Notes: generated from the sequence alone by a model not told the origin. A stretch of DNA of 64,000 bases from Serripes groenlandicus (GCA_031761405.1 JASEVX010000003.1:111302579-111366578); one strand, 5' to 3'. Shown: positions 1-11,347, counted from the first letter of the stretch. Translations and numbers: made by a program.

Positions 1-1120
1 TGAAGGGGCGATCTTTATTGGTGTTTGTGCATGAGAAGGCCGCATGGGGGCCTTTGCAATATCCACAGATATGTGGGAGGGAGCATTTATGGTTGTTGCA
101 CTTGCGGCTGTTGAAGCGCCAGCAGGTGTTTTCCAGAAACCGTTTTTGTCGGTTATTGTTCCGAAAGGGCTGGTTTTGGGGGCGGGAAGGTTGAGGGGCT
201 GGCTGGAAAGAAGTACAGGCCATAAGCCAGAATTCCGTGTGGACTCTGTCCCATGGAACGCGTACTGATTCCCTCAACATACGGAACTGATTGTCGTAGA
301 AGAGAAACGCCATGCCAGGGCGGCGTTGGGCTATATCTCTCACTATTTCCCCATACTTCATAAGTTGAGGGGTTGTTAAAGGGTGTTTTGTTGCGTAAAT
401 GGAACAGAAGCGTAGGAAGGCAGAAGTCCACGACTCAATTGACGTAATTTTTCTGGATTTGGAGGTAGGTGCTAAGCTTATGTTGGAATGTTTGTCCATT
501 TGCAGAGTGTATTGGGGTGTGGTTGTTGGTATGTTATTATTAGGTAATAACAGGGCCATATCAATGAATTTGTCTTTGCAAATTGCTTTTTGCAGTGATT
601 TTTTAATCTGCTGGTTAATTGGCGAGCTTATTGGTTCGGCAAATTGCCACGAATTACCTTGTTCCATTAAATTTGAGCAATGCTCGTTAATTACACTTGG
701 AAATGAAACGTCTTCTTCCTCTTCTGAATCAGAACTATCCGAACTGGAAGTGTCTGGTTGGATAAAATCTTGTTGCACGGTTGTGTTGTGTCTAAAGTTA
801 GTGTTTGTTGGTCTTGATGGTCTGGTGGAAGTGTTTTGTTGAAACAAATTTGGCTGCACAGCTGTGTTGTATCCAAAGTTAGTGGTTGGTCTTGAAGGTC
901 TTGTGGTTGTGTTTGGCGTATGAGGTATATGTTTGCTCCGTCTTGATGAGCCTATGATAGGTATTGGAATGCTTGTAGTAGCTTTATAACCTGGATTATG
1001 TTTAGCAACAAGAGGCGTACGAGTCTTCGATGGCCGTTCTGGTCTTTTCTTTTTTGGAGGCGAAGACATGTCCGTCCCTTGGTAGGAGGAGACCGTTTGT
1101 TGTCTGTTGCTGCGTTTCAT
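1..1120 (-). CDS. gag-like protein of a retroelement, N-terminal part, runs off the window
   Basis: Reading the minus strand from an ATG at 1120-1118, one frame stays open to the window edge: about 373 codons with no stop. The start is basic (PPKKKRPERPSK, a likely nuclear signal). A roughly 25-residue repeat follows twice (each with TRPSRPTN…NTxVQ), then an acidic Ser/Glu stretch (SSSDSSDSEEEEDVSF). A globular region contains LLPNNIP and a conserved-looking FYDNQFRMLRE…W..VHTEFWLMA block. Near the edge is a Cys/His-rich stretch, CWRFNSRKCNNHKCSLPHIC followed by GYCKGPHAAFSC, a CCCH/knuckle-like metal-binding module. This arrangement is common in the gag-like region of tyrosine-recombinase retroelements (DIRS/Ngaro) and related invertebrate elements; that assignment is inference. 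RT or recombinase domains would lie left of base 1. The lack of stops suggests a young copy. Confidence 0.75.
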   Translation of the reverse strand, partial: MKRSNRQQTVSSYQGTDMSSPPKKKRPERPSKTRTPLVAKHNPGYKATTSIPIPIIGSSRRSKHIPHTPNTTTRPSRPTTNFGYNTAVQPNLFQQNTSTRPSRPTNTNFRHNTTVQQDFIQPDTSSSDSSDSEEEEDVSFPSVINEHCSNLMEQGNSWQFAEPISSPINQQIKKSLQKAICKDKFIDMALLLPNNNIPTTTPQYTLQMDKHSNISLAPTSKSRKITSIESWTSAFLRFCSIYATKHPLTTPQLMKYGEIVRDIAQRRPGMAFLFYDNQFRMLRESVRVPWDRVHTEFWLMACTSFQPAPQPSRPQNQPFRNNNRQKRFLENTCWRFNSRKCNNHKCSLPHICGYCKGPHAAFSCTNTNKDRPF

Positions 1121-1254
1121 CTGAAAATGGGAGTGAATGTGATTAGAATGACTGTAATAGCCTAGTTATTCTACTGTAGTGATGGAGCCGTTGCGAGCTA
1201 TTCTCATAGAAACAAAGTTGAGCTCCACCAAACTATGCCATAATGTTTATATTA

Positions 1255-1830
1255 AGACATTTACTATTGAAAGTGCTGTGCACAATTCTTTCGGAACTGG
1301 TAGATACATCTCGCTCAGGGTATATGTCCAGAGAGATGTATAATAATTATAAGTAAAAATGCTGAAAATAATAAGGATATTACCCACGATATGGCCCATA
1401 GCCATGCAAAATGAGTGTAACTCGGTGAAATACAACACAGAGCACTGTGCATACCGATATAACCTCGTGAAGCATACCAAGTTGAAAACTGAGGAGCTAT
1501 TGGTTTCACACAGAGCGCTGTGGAACCAAATTACATGATAAGATACGGTACAGAGCGCTGTATCCCAGCTTAAAATGTAGCCAAAGGTAAAGGGCAGCAA
1601 AGTTTTAGTAAATGCCTAGTCACAGAGCGCTGTGATCTAGTAGAAAACCAAGGGCGCTGTGTAAAGGAATTACATGATAAGAGGCGGTACAGAGCGCTGT
1701 ATCCGAACTTAAGATGTAGCCACTGGTAAAGGGCAGCAAAGTGTTAGTAACCATTAGTCACAGAGCGCTGTGATATAGTAGGAAACAAAGGTAGGGCGCA
1801 AAGCACTGTGCCGAAAATACAAATGGGTGC
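1255..1830. repeat. spacer with ~139-bp repeats and recurring ACAGAGCGCTGT boxes
   Basis: Between the gag-like frame and the hydrolase frame. Blocks such as GTAGCC..TGGTAAAGGGCAGCAAAG recur about 139 bp apart (near 1576 and 1715). The dyad-like box (C/T)ACAGAGCGCTGT(G/A) or a close variant occurs near 1270, 1438, 1509, 1549, 1621, 1652, 1690, 1761 and 1802, alternating between CACAG..CTGTG and TACAG..CTGTA forms. No coding frame is supported. Confidence 0.7.
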
Positions 1831-2007
1831 GAGGTTACATAGAAACCAGGAATGAACCAACTTATGCATTGGAATCACGATTCAGCCATGGCCTAGTCTG
1901 GTTATTGAAAAAGTGGAAAGCATGCCAGTTGAAAACAGGCAAAAAACATTGCTATGTATATCATGGTTAGGAACCTTAAAAAGAGTTAATAATCTATAGT
2001 ACGTAGC

Positions 2008-3039
2008 TTATTCCAATGTAGGAGAACAGATGGATCGTCTCAGGATGGCGACGGTGGCTGCTCTCAAGTTAGCGATCAATTTCCTCTGACCCGACGCAGA
2101 CAGATGGCAGCCATCTCTATCGAAGACTTTTTCCTTTGCAGATGGTGACCAAAACCCCTTAAGTCTCCAGAGGTAGGTGCGCCCTTGGTTCAATTCCTGT
2201 AACCGTTCGGAAAGTTCAGCGTTGGTTTGGTCTACTCTGGTATTGAACCAGTCAATGTTTACGGGGTATCTCGTCCTTGAAGATGGGCAACGGTGGGTGA
2301 TAGACAGAACGACCACTTTCTTGATGCGTAAGGAGTCAAGCAAGAATTTCACTAGGTCCACAATATGACTTGCGAGATCCGAGGGAGACAACCAGGCATG
2401 ATATAAATCGTTCGTGCCTGCGAACAAAAATACAACGTCTGGATCGAAGTCTTCGATAACCTCGGTATTGTTCCGTAATCTGTGAACATCAGCTCCCGGA
2501 AATCCAGAGTATTGTATCATGGGTGGTCCGTCTAAGTTCCAAGAGAAGGTGCAGTCCTCGCTTGAACGTATAAAGTCCTTAAGTCTCCGAACAAAGGAAT
2601 GTCCAAACAGCTGAATTTTTCCGATGGGCGCGGCCATGTTTATGTGTGACGTCACCGATGTGTGTAGTGGTGTATCTGCGTCGAGTCCAAGGAAAATCAC
2701 GAAATTAGCACTGAAAACCGTGTCGCCAACCTGAAACGTATAGTCCGTACGTTGCTTTGTGTTTAGTTCCAAAGTAATGTGATAAAATCGAACCTTCAGA
2801 CGGATGAACACTTGTCCAAAACGTAAATAAATTTCCAAAGCGATGAAATGCGGTTCTCGATCCAAAGAGATAAGGTGAAGGCTGATGACCTCGTATTCCC
2901 ATTGGTCAATACTTGTCGGGATACTAGAAACTGCGGTTAATGGGGATCGAGAAACTAAAGTGTAACCTGCGGCTCTAGGAGCCAACTGGAGTAAACTCAA
3001 CAAATACATAAAAGATTTTATGTTTGCATAAAATGTCAT
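2008..3039 (-). CDS. SGNH/GDSL-type hydrolase-like protein, probably retroelement-encoded
   Basis: The minus-strand frame of 343 codons is open from 3039 to a stop at 2008. The recognisable domain starts at an internal ATG (2637-2635), giving 209 residues; the upstream part may be untranslated. The SGNH-family blocks are in order: block I GHSFVRRL (nucleophile Ser), block II Gly in YSGFPGADVH, block III FLFAGTNDLY (G-x-N-D) and block V DGCHLSASG (Asp-x-x-His). All catalytic positions are present. In this family the triad hydrolyses ester or acetyl groups; the substrate cannot be told. Some Ngaro-type tyrosine-recombinase retrotransposons and some LINEs carry such a hydrolase, and the gag-like frame just downstream on the same strand supports a mobile-element origin. 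A host esterase-like gene is the alternative. Confidence 0.7.
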   Translation of the reverse strand: MTFYANIKSFMYLLSLLQLAPRAAGYTLVSRSPLTAVSSIPTSIDQWEYEVISLHLISLDREPHFIALEIYLRFGQVFIRLKVRFYHITLELNTKQRTDYTFQVGDTVFSANFVIFLGLDADTPLHTSVTSHINMAAPIGKIQLFGHSFVRRLKDFIRSSEDCTFSWNLDGPPMIQYSGFPGADVHRLRNNTEVIEDFDPDVVFLFAGTNDLYHAWLSPSDLASHIVDLVKFLLDSLRIKKVVVLSITHRCPSSRTRYPVNIDWFNTRVDQTNAELSERLQELNQGRTYLWRLKGFWSPSAKEKVFDRDGCHLSASGQRKLIANLRAATVAILRRSICSPTLE

Positions 3040-5600
3040 TTAACTGTCCGGACGTTCATGTAGAATAAATGTCCAGATGCCTCTTCTGATAAAAGGACTT
3101 GCTCCAGTAGAATAACGCTAACACACCTTAACGTGATGCAAACACTGGAGATTAAGCGCGGCTCATGCGTGTATAAACAATTATCTTTTCATATTGTCTT
3201 CTCCCGTGTCATTCATTTATATTAGAGCTTATTCCGTCATTTGTAAACAAGAAGACATTTCATTGGCTTATCTGAACAAGCACATAACTTTTATAAAGCA
3301 ACTAATAGCTAAATCAAATTGTATTGTATTTATTTCAATTCAGATTATTGAAGCTGTAAAACAAATCGTGTCTAGTTATAGATATTGACACTAAGTTGGC
3401 GCACATATGACCCACAATACGCCCTTTGAGACTTTAATTACAAAAATGAAACATTGAGCACCACTCTACTTCCACTTCAATGCGATGTTTTCAATTAAGC
3501 ATTTTGTCGTTGCGGATTCTTTTTCGGTACTTGGTAATACGATCCGCTGTTGTGGCGTAGTAATCAAAATCACTTAGTTGGTCAAGTGGTGACAGTGTAT
3601 AAGTCGGGTTAAGTCACATGTTAACGCATAGATGGACGCAAAACTACATATGGTCTACGACACAGTCTCGACTGGCTTTTTCGCGAAAACTCTGTCTGTT
3701 TGAGATTGAAATACTGTGTTTTCGTGAATAACGCGGCAATTGTGTATCTTTTGAACGATACCCCGCTGTTGACCCTGCTGTTTACCGATTCTGGTAACGG
3801 TTTGTATGATGCATTACTATAACCGTTGATAATATGTTAATAGGCAAAGCCTAGATCGTGTGAAAGCAGTATCCATTTATTAAGCAGTGTGTGTCCGTCC
3901 CGCAACAAGAAACAGATTAATAGGCAAAATGCAGAAAGCTTAACAAAAAAATATATTGAAAAGAACCAAACTTATCATGTATTTAAGTTTGATTAGTACA
4001 TATCTGTTTTATCTTTTATAAGGTCAGGAGTGTTACAGACTGCAAGATTGCCAAGGATGTTGATGGAAAACAAGACTAGAAGGCATTGAAGAATGTTCTA
4101 ATTTCTTTTTACAAATGCAAGTTATTCGTAAACTAGTAATAAATATAATTGGAAACTGACTCTTACCAGCGTTGATTGATTGACTTGAGCATAACATCAT
4201 TTGCAATGGTATTTCAGTTCACCTAATATTTTCCCGTGGCTTTCTAGAAAAAGTACACCACACAACAATCGTCCAAGGCAACTGGCTACCTTTGCATGAT
4301 CTGGCTGATTGTATAATCTTGAGACAAAGATGAAAACACTATACATAAAATCTGAGCAAACTGTACCTTTTGACAAATATTTTTAAAAGTCCCATGTAAA
4401 AGGTGTTTTAATATTATGTGTCCATATAAGGGAAACGAGTTCAATTCTGTAGGATGAACAGAAATTCCCCATATATCATTCTTTAAACAATTTACCTGAT
4501 ATACTGCTTTAAATCCCTCAAGGAAAGACATAAAAAGGTTAAAGGCATTTAAAGCTAAATTGTTGAGGCATATGCAGCAGACAGCCACAAAGTTTCCAAT
4601 TTAATTCATTAATTAAACTTTGGCTTTCCTTTTTTTTTTATCTCAACATTGTCAAAGTCATCTGCTCCAGGTTTGATTTATGTTGGAAAGGTTTAAGATT
4701 AGCCCTTTTCCTGATGTAAATGACTTATTGGCCAAGAAAATACCACCCTGAGAGTGGTAGGCCGCGATGTCTGTGACTAATCTGAATACATTGTCAGAAT
4801 GGTTTAATTGCTCTAAAATGAACAATACTTTCACTTTGAACCATATCTCCTTGCTAGTTTTTAATTTGTAAAACATGAAACAGCATCAGGTTATTTGTTA
4901 ACAAGTACAAGTGTCAACAACTGAATAAGTTTACATGTATATGAAATATGTCGTTTGACACTATGGATAGTGAAGGATCCGATCAGACCTTGAAAATGAG
5001 CAGCTTCTGAGAGTCATCATTGTTGATCAAGTTCCCTTTCCTACTTGTTATTGCTCAATTATAAAAGCTTAAGAAAAGGGTACAGGGAGTAAATAACTGT
5101 TTTCATAACATTTGTTCACTAGAAGCCTGGATAATAATGCGATAGAAGTTTAAGTAAGATAACTCTGGTGATTCCCCAAAACATAACGGTTTCGTGAAAA
5201 AGAAATTTGGATTTGGCGGGGTCTCAAAAGGCCCGTGCCCGACTCCCCCACCCCACGACCCCATTGACCGGTGAAAGGCGGCGTCTGGTCGACCATCCAA
5301 TGTTTCTCGGAGGTTATACAAAGCCGGGTCATCGCATCATTAATCAGATGCCAGTCGCGCTCTTCACAGAAGGTAGCAAATTATCACACAATTGTCAGAG
5401 TAACAGTACTACAAGATGCCCTATAAAAGAAGGGAGGACTGAAGAAGAGGGAGAGGGCAGTACCCACAAGAGAGGGAGAGTGGCAGTTAATTGAATGAGA
5501 CCTCTCCACCAATGCACCAATAACTAAGTTGTAGAGGTAGCGTGCAAACGCAAACCTCTCCCTTAATCGTGCTGTACAGATGCCCACACGTACTGTGGAG
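3040..5600. other. no gene recognised
   Basis: AT-rich sequence with only short chance frames. At 4640-4700 there is a weak partial copy of the TTAA-ended MITE family (CAACATTGTCAAAGTCATCT, GTTGGAAAGGTTTAAG). The 5210-5500 stretch is more GC-rich than its surroundings but shows no domain I recognise. Confidence 0.5.
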
Positions 5601-6265
5601 GTATCAACGGCATTTTCCTTAGAATGGTTGTCTTAATGATATTTAAGTCAAGTTCGAATATGGGTCAACTCAGGTCAGAAACTAAGTCACTAGGCCAAAT
5701 TGAAGGGAAATCTTGTTAACATATTGGAGGCTGCATTTTTAACTTGAGCATGTTGTAACTGTACCAGAATGTTTGTCCTGATGATATGTAGGCCAAGTTT
5801 GAATATTGGTCATGTCTGTTAAAAAACTAGTTCACTAGGCCAAATTAAAGGAAAATCTTGTCAACACTGTAGAGGCCACGTTTTTTAAAATCTGGTCAGG
5901 ATGTTTATCTTAATGATATCTAGTCAATGTTCGAATAAGGGTCATATCAGGTAAACAAAAATAGGTCACTAGGCCAAATGAAGGAAAATCTTGATAACAC
6001 ACTTGATGTTGCATTTTGAATCTTTGTCAGAATTATTGTCTTGATGAGTTTTGCATATTTCAAACACTTTCTCCCAGTCTAGTACATGGTTTAGAGAACT
6101 ATTTCAACTTGATGGAATGTGATTTAACATTGACATATTTCACAATATAATAATGCAGAAACTTCAAAATATTCTGCCTAAACCTGCTGTCAAATTTCCT
6201 TTTGATTCTTCATGTCTTAAATGTGTATACTTGTCAGCTCTTGCACTCAGGTGAGCAATATAGTG
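5600..6265. repeat. ~143-bp tandem repeat (about 3 copies) with an element-like right end
   Basis: Units contain TTAATGATAT..A.GTCAA followed by GTTCGAATATGGGTCA, then CACTAGGCCAAAT and GGAAAATCTTG. Starts of the CAAGTTCGAAT block fall at 5649, 5794 and about 5935 (spacings 145 and 141). The right end, ACTCAGGTGAGCAATATAG (about 6247-6265), resembles the ends of the 166-bp-core elements at 39.7-47.1 kb. Confidence 0.75.
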
Positions 6266-7230
6266 CCAACAATGTCCTTCTGTTTTTAAATTAGCAGTTT
6301 AATAAAGTTTACTATTTTTGTCATGATCTTTCAACTTCTTGACAATAAATACATAAACATAAGCTGCAATTGTTATTTCCTTTCACATTTCCCCTACTTA
6401 TTCAACCTTCCAGCAGACATCAGGCCCTCAGCACTGCAGTGCTTTGATAGTACCACCTTTTCTATTGTATGGATTAGACAATTGCACACAGAAAAATGGA
6501 ATTCACAATAAATTACACAGAAAACAGATACATTTATGTGGTATTTCAGTAATATCAGAGGACAGAACAGTTATGTGAGGTCCCTAGTTGACATATAACT
6601 GACATTAATTATGAGCTGCCTTTAAATTTTTATAATATTGCATTTTCCGTTGAGAAACAGTTATCTTCATTTTTCAAAACAAAATGTATATATATATTTA
6701 TTCGAATAAAAAGTATTTTGAGTGTTTATTAAATTTAAAAAGAGATTGATCCTCTTTATTTCCAGGTTTTAATGTTCAGTTTGTTTTTACATTATTTTAG
6801 TTTGATATAGTAGTGTACATTGCGCTGTATCGTAGATGGAACTAAATCGGTGACCTTAAAAGGCTTTTTATTTTGCATTTGCTCTTCAATCGCCAAATAG
6901 TTTATTCAGCACGGCGAGGATAAACAAAATCAAATCAGTTCAGTTTTCTATTCAATGAGAAGAGTTCTATGGCATCATTGGTTGATGTGGTTTCAAGTAT
7001 GAAAATATTGCTGTTAATAGCTTTTGAATCTTTTGTAAATATAGTTTGAATACATACATGCAGAATATTTATAATATCCTAATGAAAATAATGTTGACAT
7101 TCTTAGTAACAAGTTTGTCCAAACTGATATTAGAGTTTGATCAATGGAGAACAAAAATGATGAATCTATCCTAAATTCAGCGTGTTGAAAGGAAATGTAT
7201 GTGTCTTACTAATGGCTCACATGTGACATC
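6266..7230. other. no gene recognised
   Basis: AT-rich sequence with a short TA run near 6690. I see no coding frame with recognisable content. Confidence 0.5.
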
Positions 7231-7666
7231 ATTCCTTTCAAACAATGAACTCATTTGAAGGCATGAAAGTGTTTTCCTCTGTATCAGGTTGGAGGATATA
7301 TGGCTTAAGACATTTGCTATGTATACCCAAAAAACAGGGTTGTAAATTAAATGCAATTAATTTAAAATTGAGTGTAATTTTGTTTGTTTGGTCAATAAAA
7401 CTGGATAGTCGAGGATATGAAATTTTAGCTGTTTTCTTGAATGGGGTTAACATTTGACAGGAGGGCTTCGGCTTCAAATGTGGTGTACATGATAACGACC
7501 GGACGATTCGGTCATGTTTTAGACTTTCCATCTTGATCTTGTAGATGCTTGTTATTGTTTTGTGTTTAACATCATGCGTCTAGAGTACGCATATTAAAAC
7601 TAATTATCATGGCTTCTTGTTAGTTTGATACATGGTGTCAGAATCGAATAAATCCTATGCCTAACA

Positions 7667-8245
7667 ATGGATGGAATGGGAAGTACAGCGCCTTGCATGA
7701 ATTGGGATGCACCAGACCTTGAATCGGCGTGGAAAAGATTCATACCGCACGCCAAATGTGTCTTTCAAGGGCCTTTGAAAAACAAGGAAGAGGAGGAAAA
7801 GTGTGCATATCTCATGATCTGGGTTGGAGGAAAAGGGAGGTCCATCAACGAAACGTGGACTCTCTCGGCAGAAGAGAAGAAAAAGCTGCAAACATATTAC
7901 GATAAATTTGAATCCCATGTGAAGCCCAAAACTAACATTGTGTATAAAAGATACAAATTTCAAAGCAGAGTACAAAATGAACATGAAACGTTTGACCAGT
8001 TTGTTACGGATCTGGAAACTCTGGAAAGAGACTGTGCCTATGAGAAAAGTGACGAAATGGTAAGAGATATGATATTTTTTGGGGTAAAGAGTCACACAGC
8101 TAGGGAACAGCTTATCTGTGCGGGGTCCGACCTTACCTTCACAAAGACAATTGATATTGTCAGATCGTATGAAATATCCAAGTTGCAGTCGCAGTTGATG
8201 AAAGTGCAAAGCGATACAGCTGTCAATGTGTTGACAAGGGCCTAA
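7667..8245 (+). pseudogene. Gag of the Mag-like Gypsy element
   Basis: The 192-codon frame starts with ATG 21 bp after the PBS and reads through a retrotransposon capsid-type region (AWKRFIPHAKCVFQGPLKNK, LQTYYDKFESHVKPKTN, ETFDQFVTDLETL, RDMIFFGVKS, REQLICAGSDLTF). This pattern is standard for Mag/K02A2.6-type Gag. The frame stops before the zinc knuckle; NDCPRCGKG at about 8290 and CKALGQTY…HFAAKC at 8340-8403 lie in shifted frames, and two knuckle cysteines are replaced by tyrosine. Gag would package the element RNA in the cytoplasm. This copy is broken. Confidence 0.85.
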
Positions 8246-8312
8246 GGAGCCAAACCAAGATTTAATCCTAGGTATAAGACATATTCAAACGACTGTCCAA
8301 GGTGCGGGAAAG

Positions 8313-8909
8313 GTGTCAGGACATGCTATAGATAAAAATTGCAAAGCTCTCGGACAGACCTATAACAAATATGAAAAACCAGATCACTTCGCAGCTAAAT
8401 GCAAAACAAACATGTATCGTGGACCTACAAAGCCGTCGAGAGGTCGTGAACGATCCAATCATCGTGTTAACCAAGTAGATCTCACTGACTCAGATTCGGA
8501 CTATGATGCTTTATATGTAGGAATGGTAATTGAACTAGCAGGAGAGACATATAACATGAACTCATTCAGCCAGGAATGGCTTGTAAAGGCCAAATTCAAA
8601 GAAACCGAAATAAAGTTACAACTTGACACTGGTGCAAGATGTAATGTCATTTCAATAAAAATTCTAGATACCGTGATAAAGAAGTGTGAATTAGCAAAAT
8701 CAAAGTTGATTTTGAGGTCTTACAGTGGGCATACACTGAAGTCATTAGGACAAATAACGATACCATTAACTGTCAAGGATAAGTTACATGATATGACATT
8801 TCAAGTGATATATAGTGATGCCGTGACAATCTTAGGAGCAGACACGTGCGTGAAATTAAACTTGGTTCAAAGAGTTAACGCTGAAATAAGTTCAAAGTCA
8901 ACGCCATAA
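8313..8909 (+). pseudogene. knuckle remnant plus aspartic protease
   Basis: This 198-codon frame carries the decayed zinc-knuckle end of Gag (CKALGQTYNKYEKPDHFAAKC), a basic linker, an acidic patch (DLTDSDSDYDAL) and a retropepsin-like domain with the catalytic triplet in LQLDTGARCNVIS and a later TILGADTC block, corresponding to the usual ILG-D flap-proximal motif. In an intact element this would be part of Gag-Pol and cleave the polyprotein. It ends at a stop just before the RT region. Confidence 0.8.
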
Positions 8910-8914
8910 GTCTT

Positions 8915-9740
8915 AAAAGAGAAATTTCCAGACATTTACACTGACTTAAGTTGTCTATCAGGGAAACATCACATCAGTATTGACACAAATGTAAGGAAAC
9001 ATACAGTGCATGCGCCAAGGAAAGTGCCAGTTGATTTGAAAGAAAAGGTTAAAACGGAACTAAAGTCTCTGGAAAAAGAAGATGTAACTATTTAGCAAAA
9101 TAAACCCATCGACTGGGTGAACTCTATGGTGATTGTAGTAAAACCAAGTGGTAAATTGAGGATTTGCATGGATCCGAAAGATTTAAACCAGGCCATCATC
9201 CTTTAAAGACTATTGAAGAAATATTACCATCAATTCCGGTTGCCAAAGTGTTTTCAAAGCTTAACGCTACTTCCGGGTGTTGGCAATGCACTATAAACAA
9301 AGCCAGTCATAAATTGTGTACATTTGATACCCCGTACGGGAGGTATAGCTTTACAAGATTACCATATGGAGTGAAATCAGCACCGGAAGTGTACCAGAAA
9401 ATCGTGTCGGACATGTTAGTCGATATAGATGGTGCAGAGGCAATAGTTGAATATATTTTTATTTAGGGTACTGACATGAAAGAGCATGATATGAGACCGA
9501 ATCAGGTTCTACAGCGAATAAGTGAAAATGAACTGAAATTGAACAAAGATAAATGTCAGTTTATGCAGAGTTTTGTGAGCTATGTAGGTCATGTATTATC
9601 TGCTGATGGCTTGAAACAAGATCCGGAAAAGGTCTGAGCAGTAAAGGAAATACCAAAGCCAGAAAATTAGAATTTGTCTCAGGAAAGTGCACCATGGCGT
9701 AGACTCCTTGAAAAGGATGTAGAATGACATTGGGAAAGGG
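8915..9740 (+). pseudogene. reverse transcriptase remnant (Mag-like Gypsy)
   Basis: Reading across several stops and frameshifts gives GKHHISIDTNVRKHTVHAPR, DWVNSMVIVVKPSGKLRICM, then the longest open part (9164-9466) with TIEEILPSIPVAKVFSKLNA, TFDTPYGRYSFTRLPYGVKS. KLNKDKCQFMQ and GLKQDPEKV occur after another stop. The catalytic YxDD box falls where the sequence reads EYIFI-stop, so the active site is lost. Confidence 0.85.
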
Positions 9741-9763
9741 AGCAAAATGGTGCATTTGAACAA

Positions 9764-10140
9764 TTGAAACAAGCTGAGATAACAGCTCCAGTGCTTCGGT
9801 ATTACGATCCTAACAAAGACTTGGTACTATCTGTGGACGCACCGTCAAAAAGGAATAGGTGCAGTATTGTTGCAAGAAAATCAATTATTGGTATACGGTT
9901 CACGAGCTCTAACATCGGCACAACAAAACCATGCACAAATCGTACGGTTGCACACAATTCCACCAAAACGTCTTTGGAAGACCAAGAAATATTGAATCAG
10001 ACCACAAGCCTCTTCAGGCCATATTCGGAAAGACATTACATCAAGCTCCGCCGCACTTGAACGTATTATGTTGGCATTACAGCAATATGACTTGTCAGTG
10101 ATATACAAACCTGTACGTGAAATGTATATAAATATCTTAG
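9764..10140 (+). pseudogene. RNase H remnant of the Mag-like Gypsy
   Basis: The start APVLRYYDPNKDLVLSVDA matches the beginning of Gypsy RNase H, whose Asp is part of the catalytic set. A frameshift then follows, and the text continues in another frame (VYGSRALTSAQQNHAQIVR). The end (LQQYDLSVIYKP near 10074) is the usual RNase H-integrase connection. Non-functional. Confidence 0.75.
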
Positions 10141-10256
10141 AATACCTTCCATTTTCAAAAGAGAAAATGAAGCAATTTCTAATTGAAATAGAGCATGACT
10201 CAGAAATGAGAAAGTTGAAAGAAACAGTTGTGGAGGGTTGGCCAGATGTTAAAAAT

Positions 10257-10455
10257 CAATTAGATATAGAATTTGTTTGTTTGTTTGTTTGGAGTTTAAC
10301 GCCGCTTTCAACAGCTTTGGTCATATCACGGCGGTCAGTGCACCTACCCATGTTTTCCTGGCTTTCCCACACCAGTACTTACACAACATTCTTTCGAAGC
10401 CACTGACTACTTTCTCACATAGATCAGAGGTGAGAGGCAACAATTAGATATAGAA
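10257..10455 (-). mobile_element. tRNA-type SINE fragment with 15-bp target-site duplication
   Basis: The 169 bp at 10272-10440 are flanked by identical CAATTAGATATAGAA copies (10257-10271 and 10441-10455). The insert begins with (TTTG)n, then GGAGTTTAACGCCGC, which is the reverse complement of the SINE tail GCGGCGTTAAAC seen in the plus-strand SINE at 20958-21210. CGTGATATGACC-type sequence follows. The SINE is in minus orientation with its tail at the left and has split the Gypsy element. Confidence 0.85.
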
Positions 10456-10479
10456 ATAAAACCACATGGGAACTTCAGA

Positions 10480-11347
10480 GATGAGATCGCGATAGTGAAC
10501 AACATGTTGTTCAAATCTCACAAGTTAATCGATCCAAAGTCACTGAGGTCAGAAATGTTGGAAAAAATCAATGAAGCACATCTTGGTAAGATAAAGTGTA
10601 AAAGTCGCGCAAGAGAAACATTATTTTGGCCAGGTATGTCTACACACATTCAGAACAAAGTTGCCACTTGTGAAACATGTGTTGAGAATCAAAAGTCAAA
10701 TCCAAAGGAACCAATGATAAAAACAGAATTGGCAGACAGACCATGATCGAACATCAGTGTTGACTTGTTTTACATCAAGGGAAATAACTATCTTCTGTCT
10801 GTTGATAATTTCAGTTCTTGGCCAGAAATAGCGAAATTGGATGATCTGTCGAGTGAAAATACAGTACTTTAAAAGCCAATTCTCAAGGTACGGTATTCCG
10901 GATGAAGTGTTTTCGGACAATGGTTCTCAGTTTTCGAGTTGCAGTTTCGCTGAATTTAGTCGTGATTAAGGTTTCGAGCACATTACAAGTTCACCTATAT
11001 ATCCACAGTCAAAAGGACAAGTTGAACAAACAATCAAAAACTTGCTTAAAAAGGTTAGTGATCCATATAAATCTATCATGATTTATTGAGACAGCATCAT
11101 CAGTGGATTAGGTAACTCATCAGCTCAGTTATTCTTGGGAAGGAGGCTTAAGATAACTTTACCAACAACTGCACCAATGGAGACAAAAACATCTCACAGT
11201 GAAATTGTGAATAAACGTTGTGTATTGCAGGACAAACAGAAACATTACTTTGACAAACGTGTTAGAGAACAGCCGAGTTTGAACAATGGGGAAAGAGTGG
11301 TTATGAAACGTCACCAAACGTCTCACGGAACCAGCAACCGTGGTTAA
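10480..11347 (+). pseudogene. integrase remnant of the Mag-like Gypsy
   Basis: The open stretch 10495-10746 carries the H2C2 zinc module (H..HLG, then ETCVENQ) and the flanking RARETLFWPGMS. It continues across a stop into the DDE core: ISVDLFYIKGNNYLLSVDNF (first Asp), then shifted frames with FSDNG and SPIYPQSKGQ. The final frame 11135-11347 (LFLGRRLK, QKHYFDKRVRE, NNGERVVM) is the usual integrase C-terminus before the 3' LTR. Confidence 0.85.

Noticed and set aside
399..842. 147-codon plus-strand frame
   Set aside because: Antisense to the continuous minus-strand gag-like frame, which has recognisable motifs.
7661..8209. 182-codon minus-strand frame opposite Gag
   Set aside because: It is a shadow of the Gag frame, with no domain. 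The plus-strand reading has clear Gag motifs.
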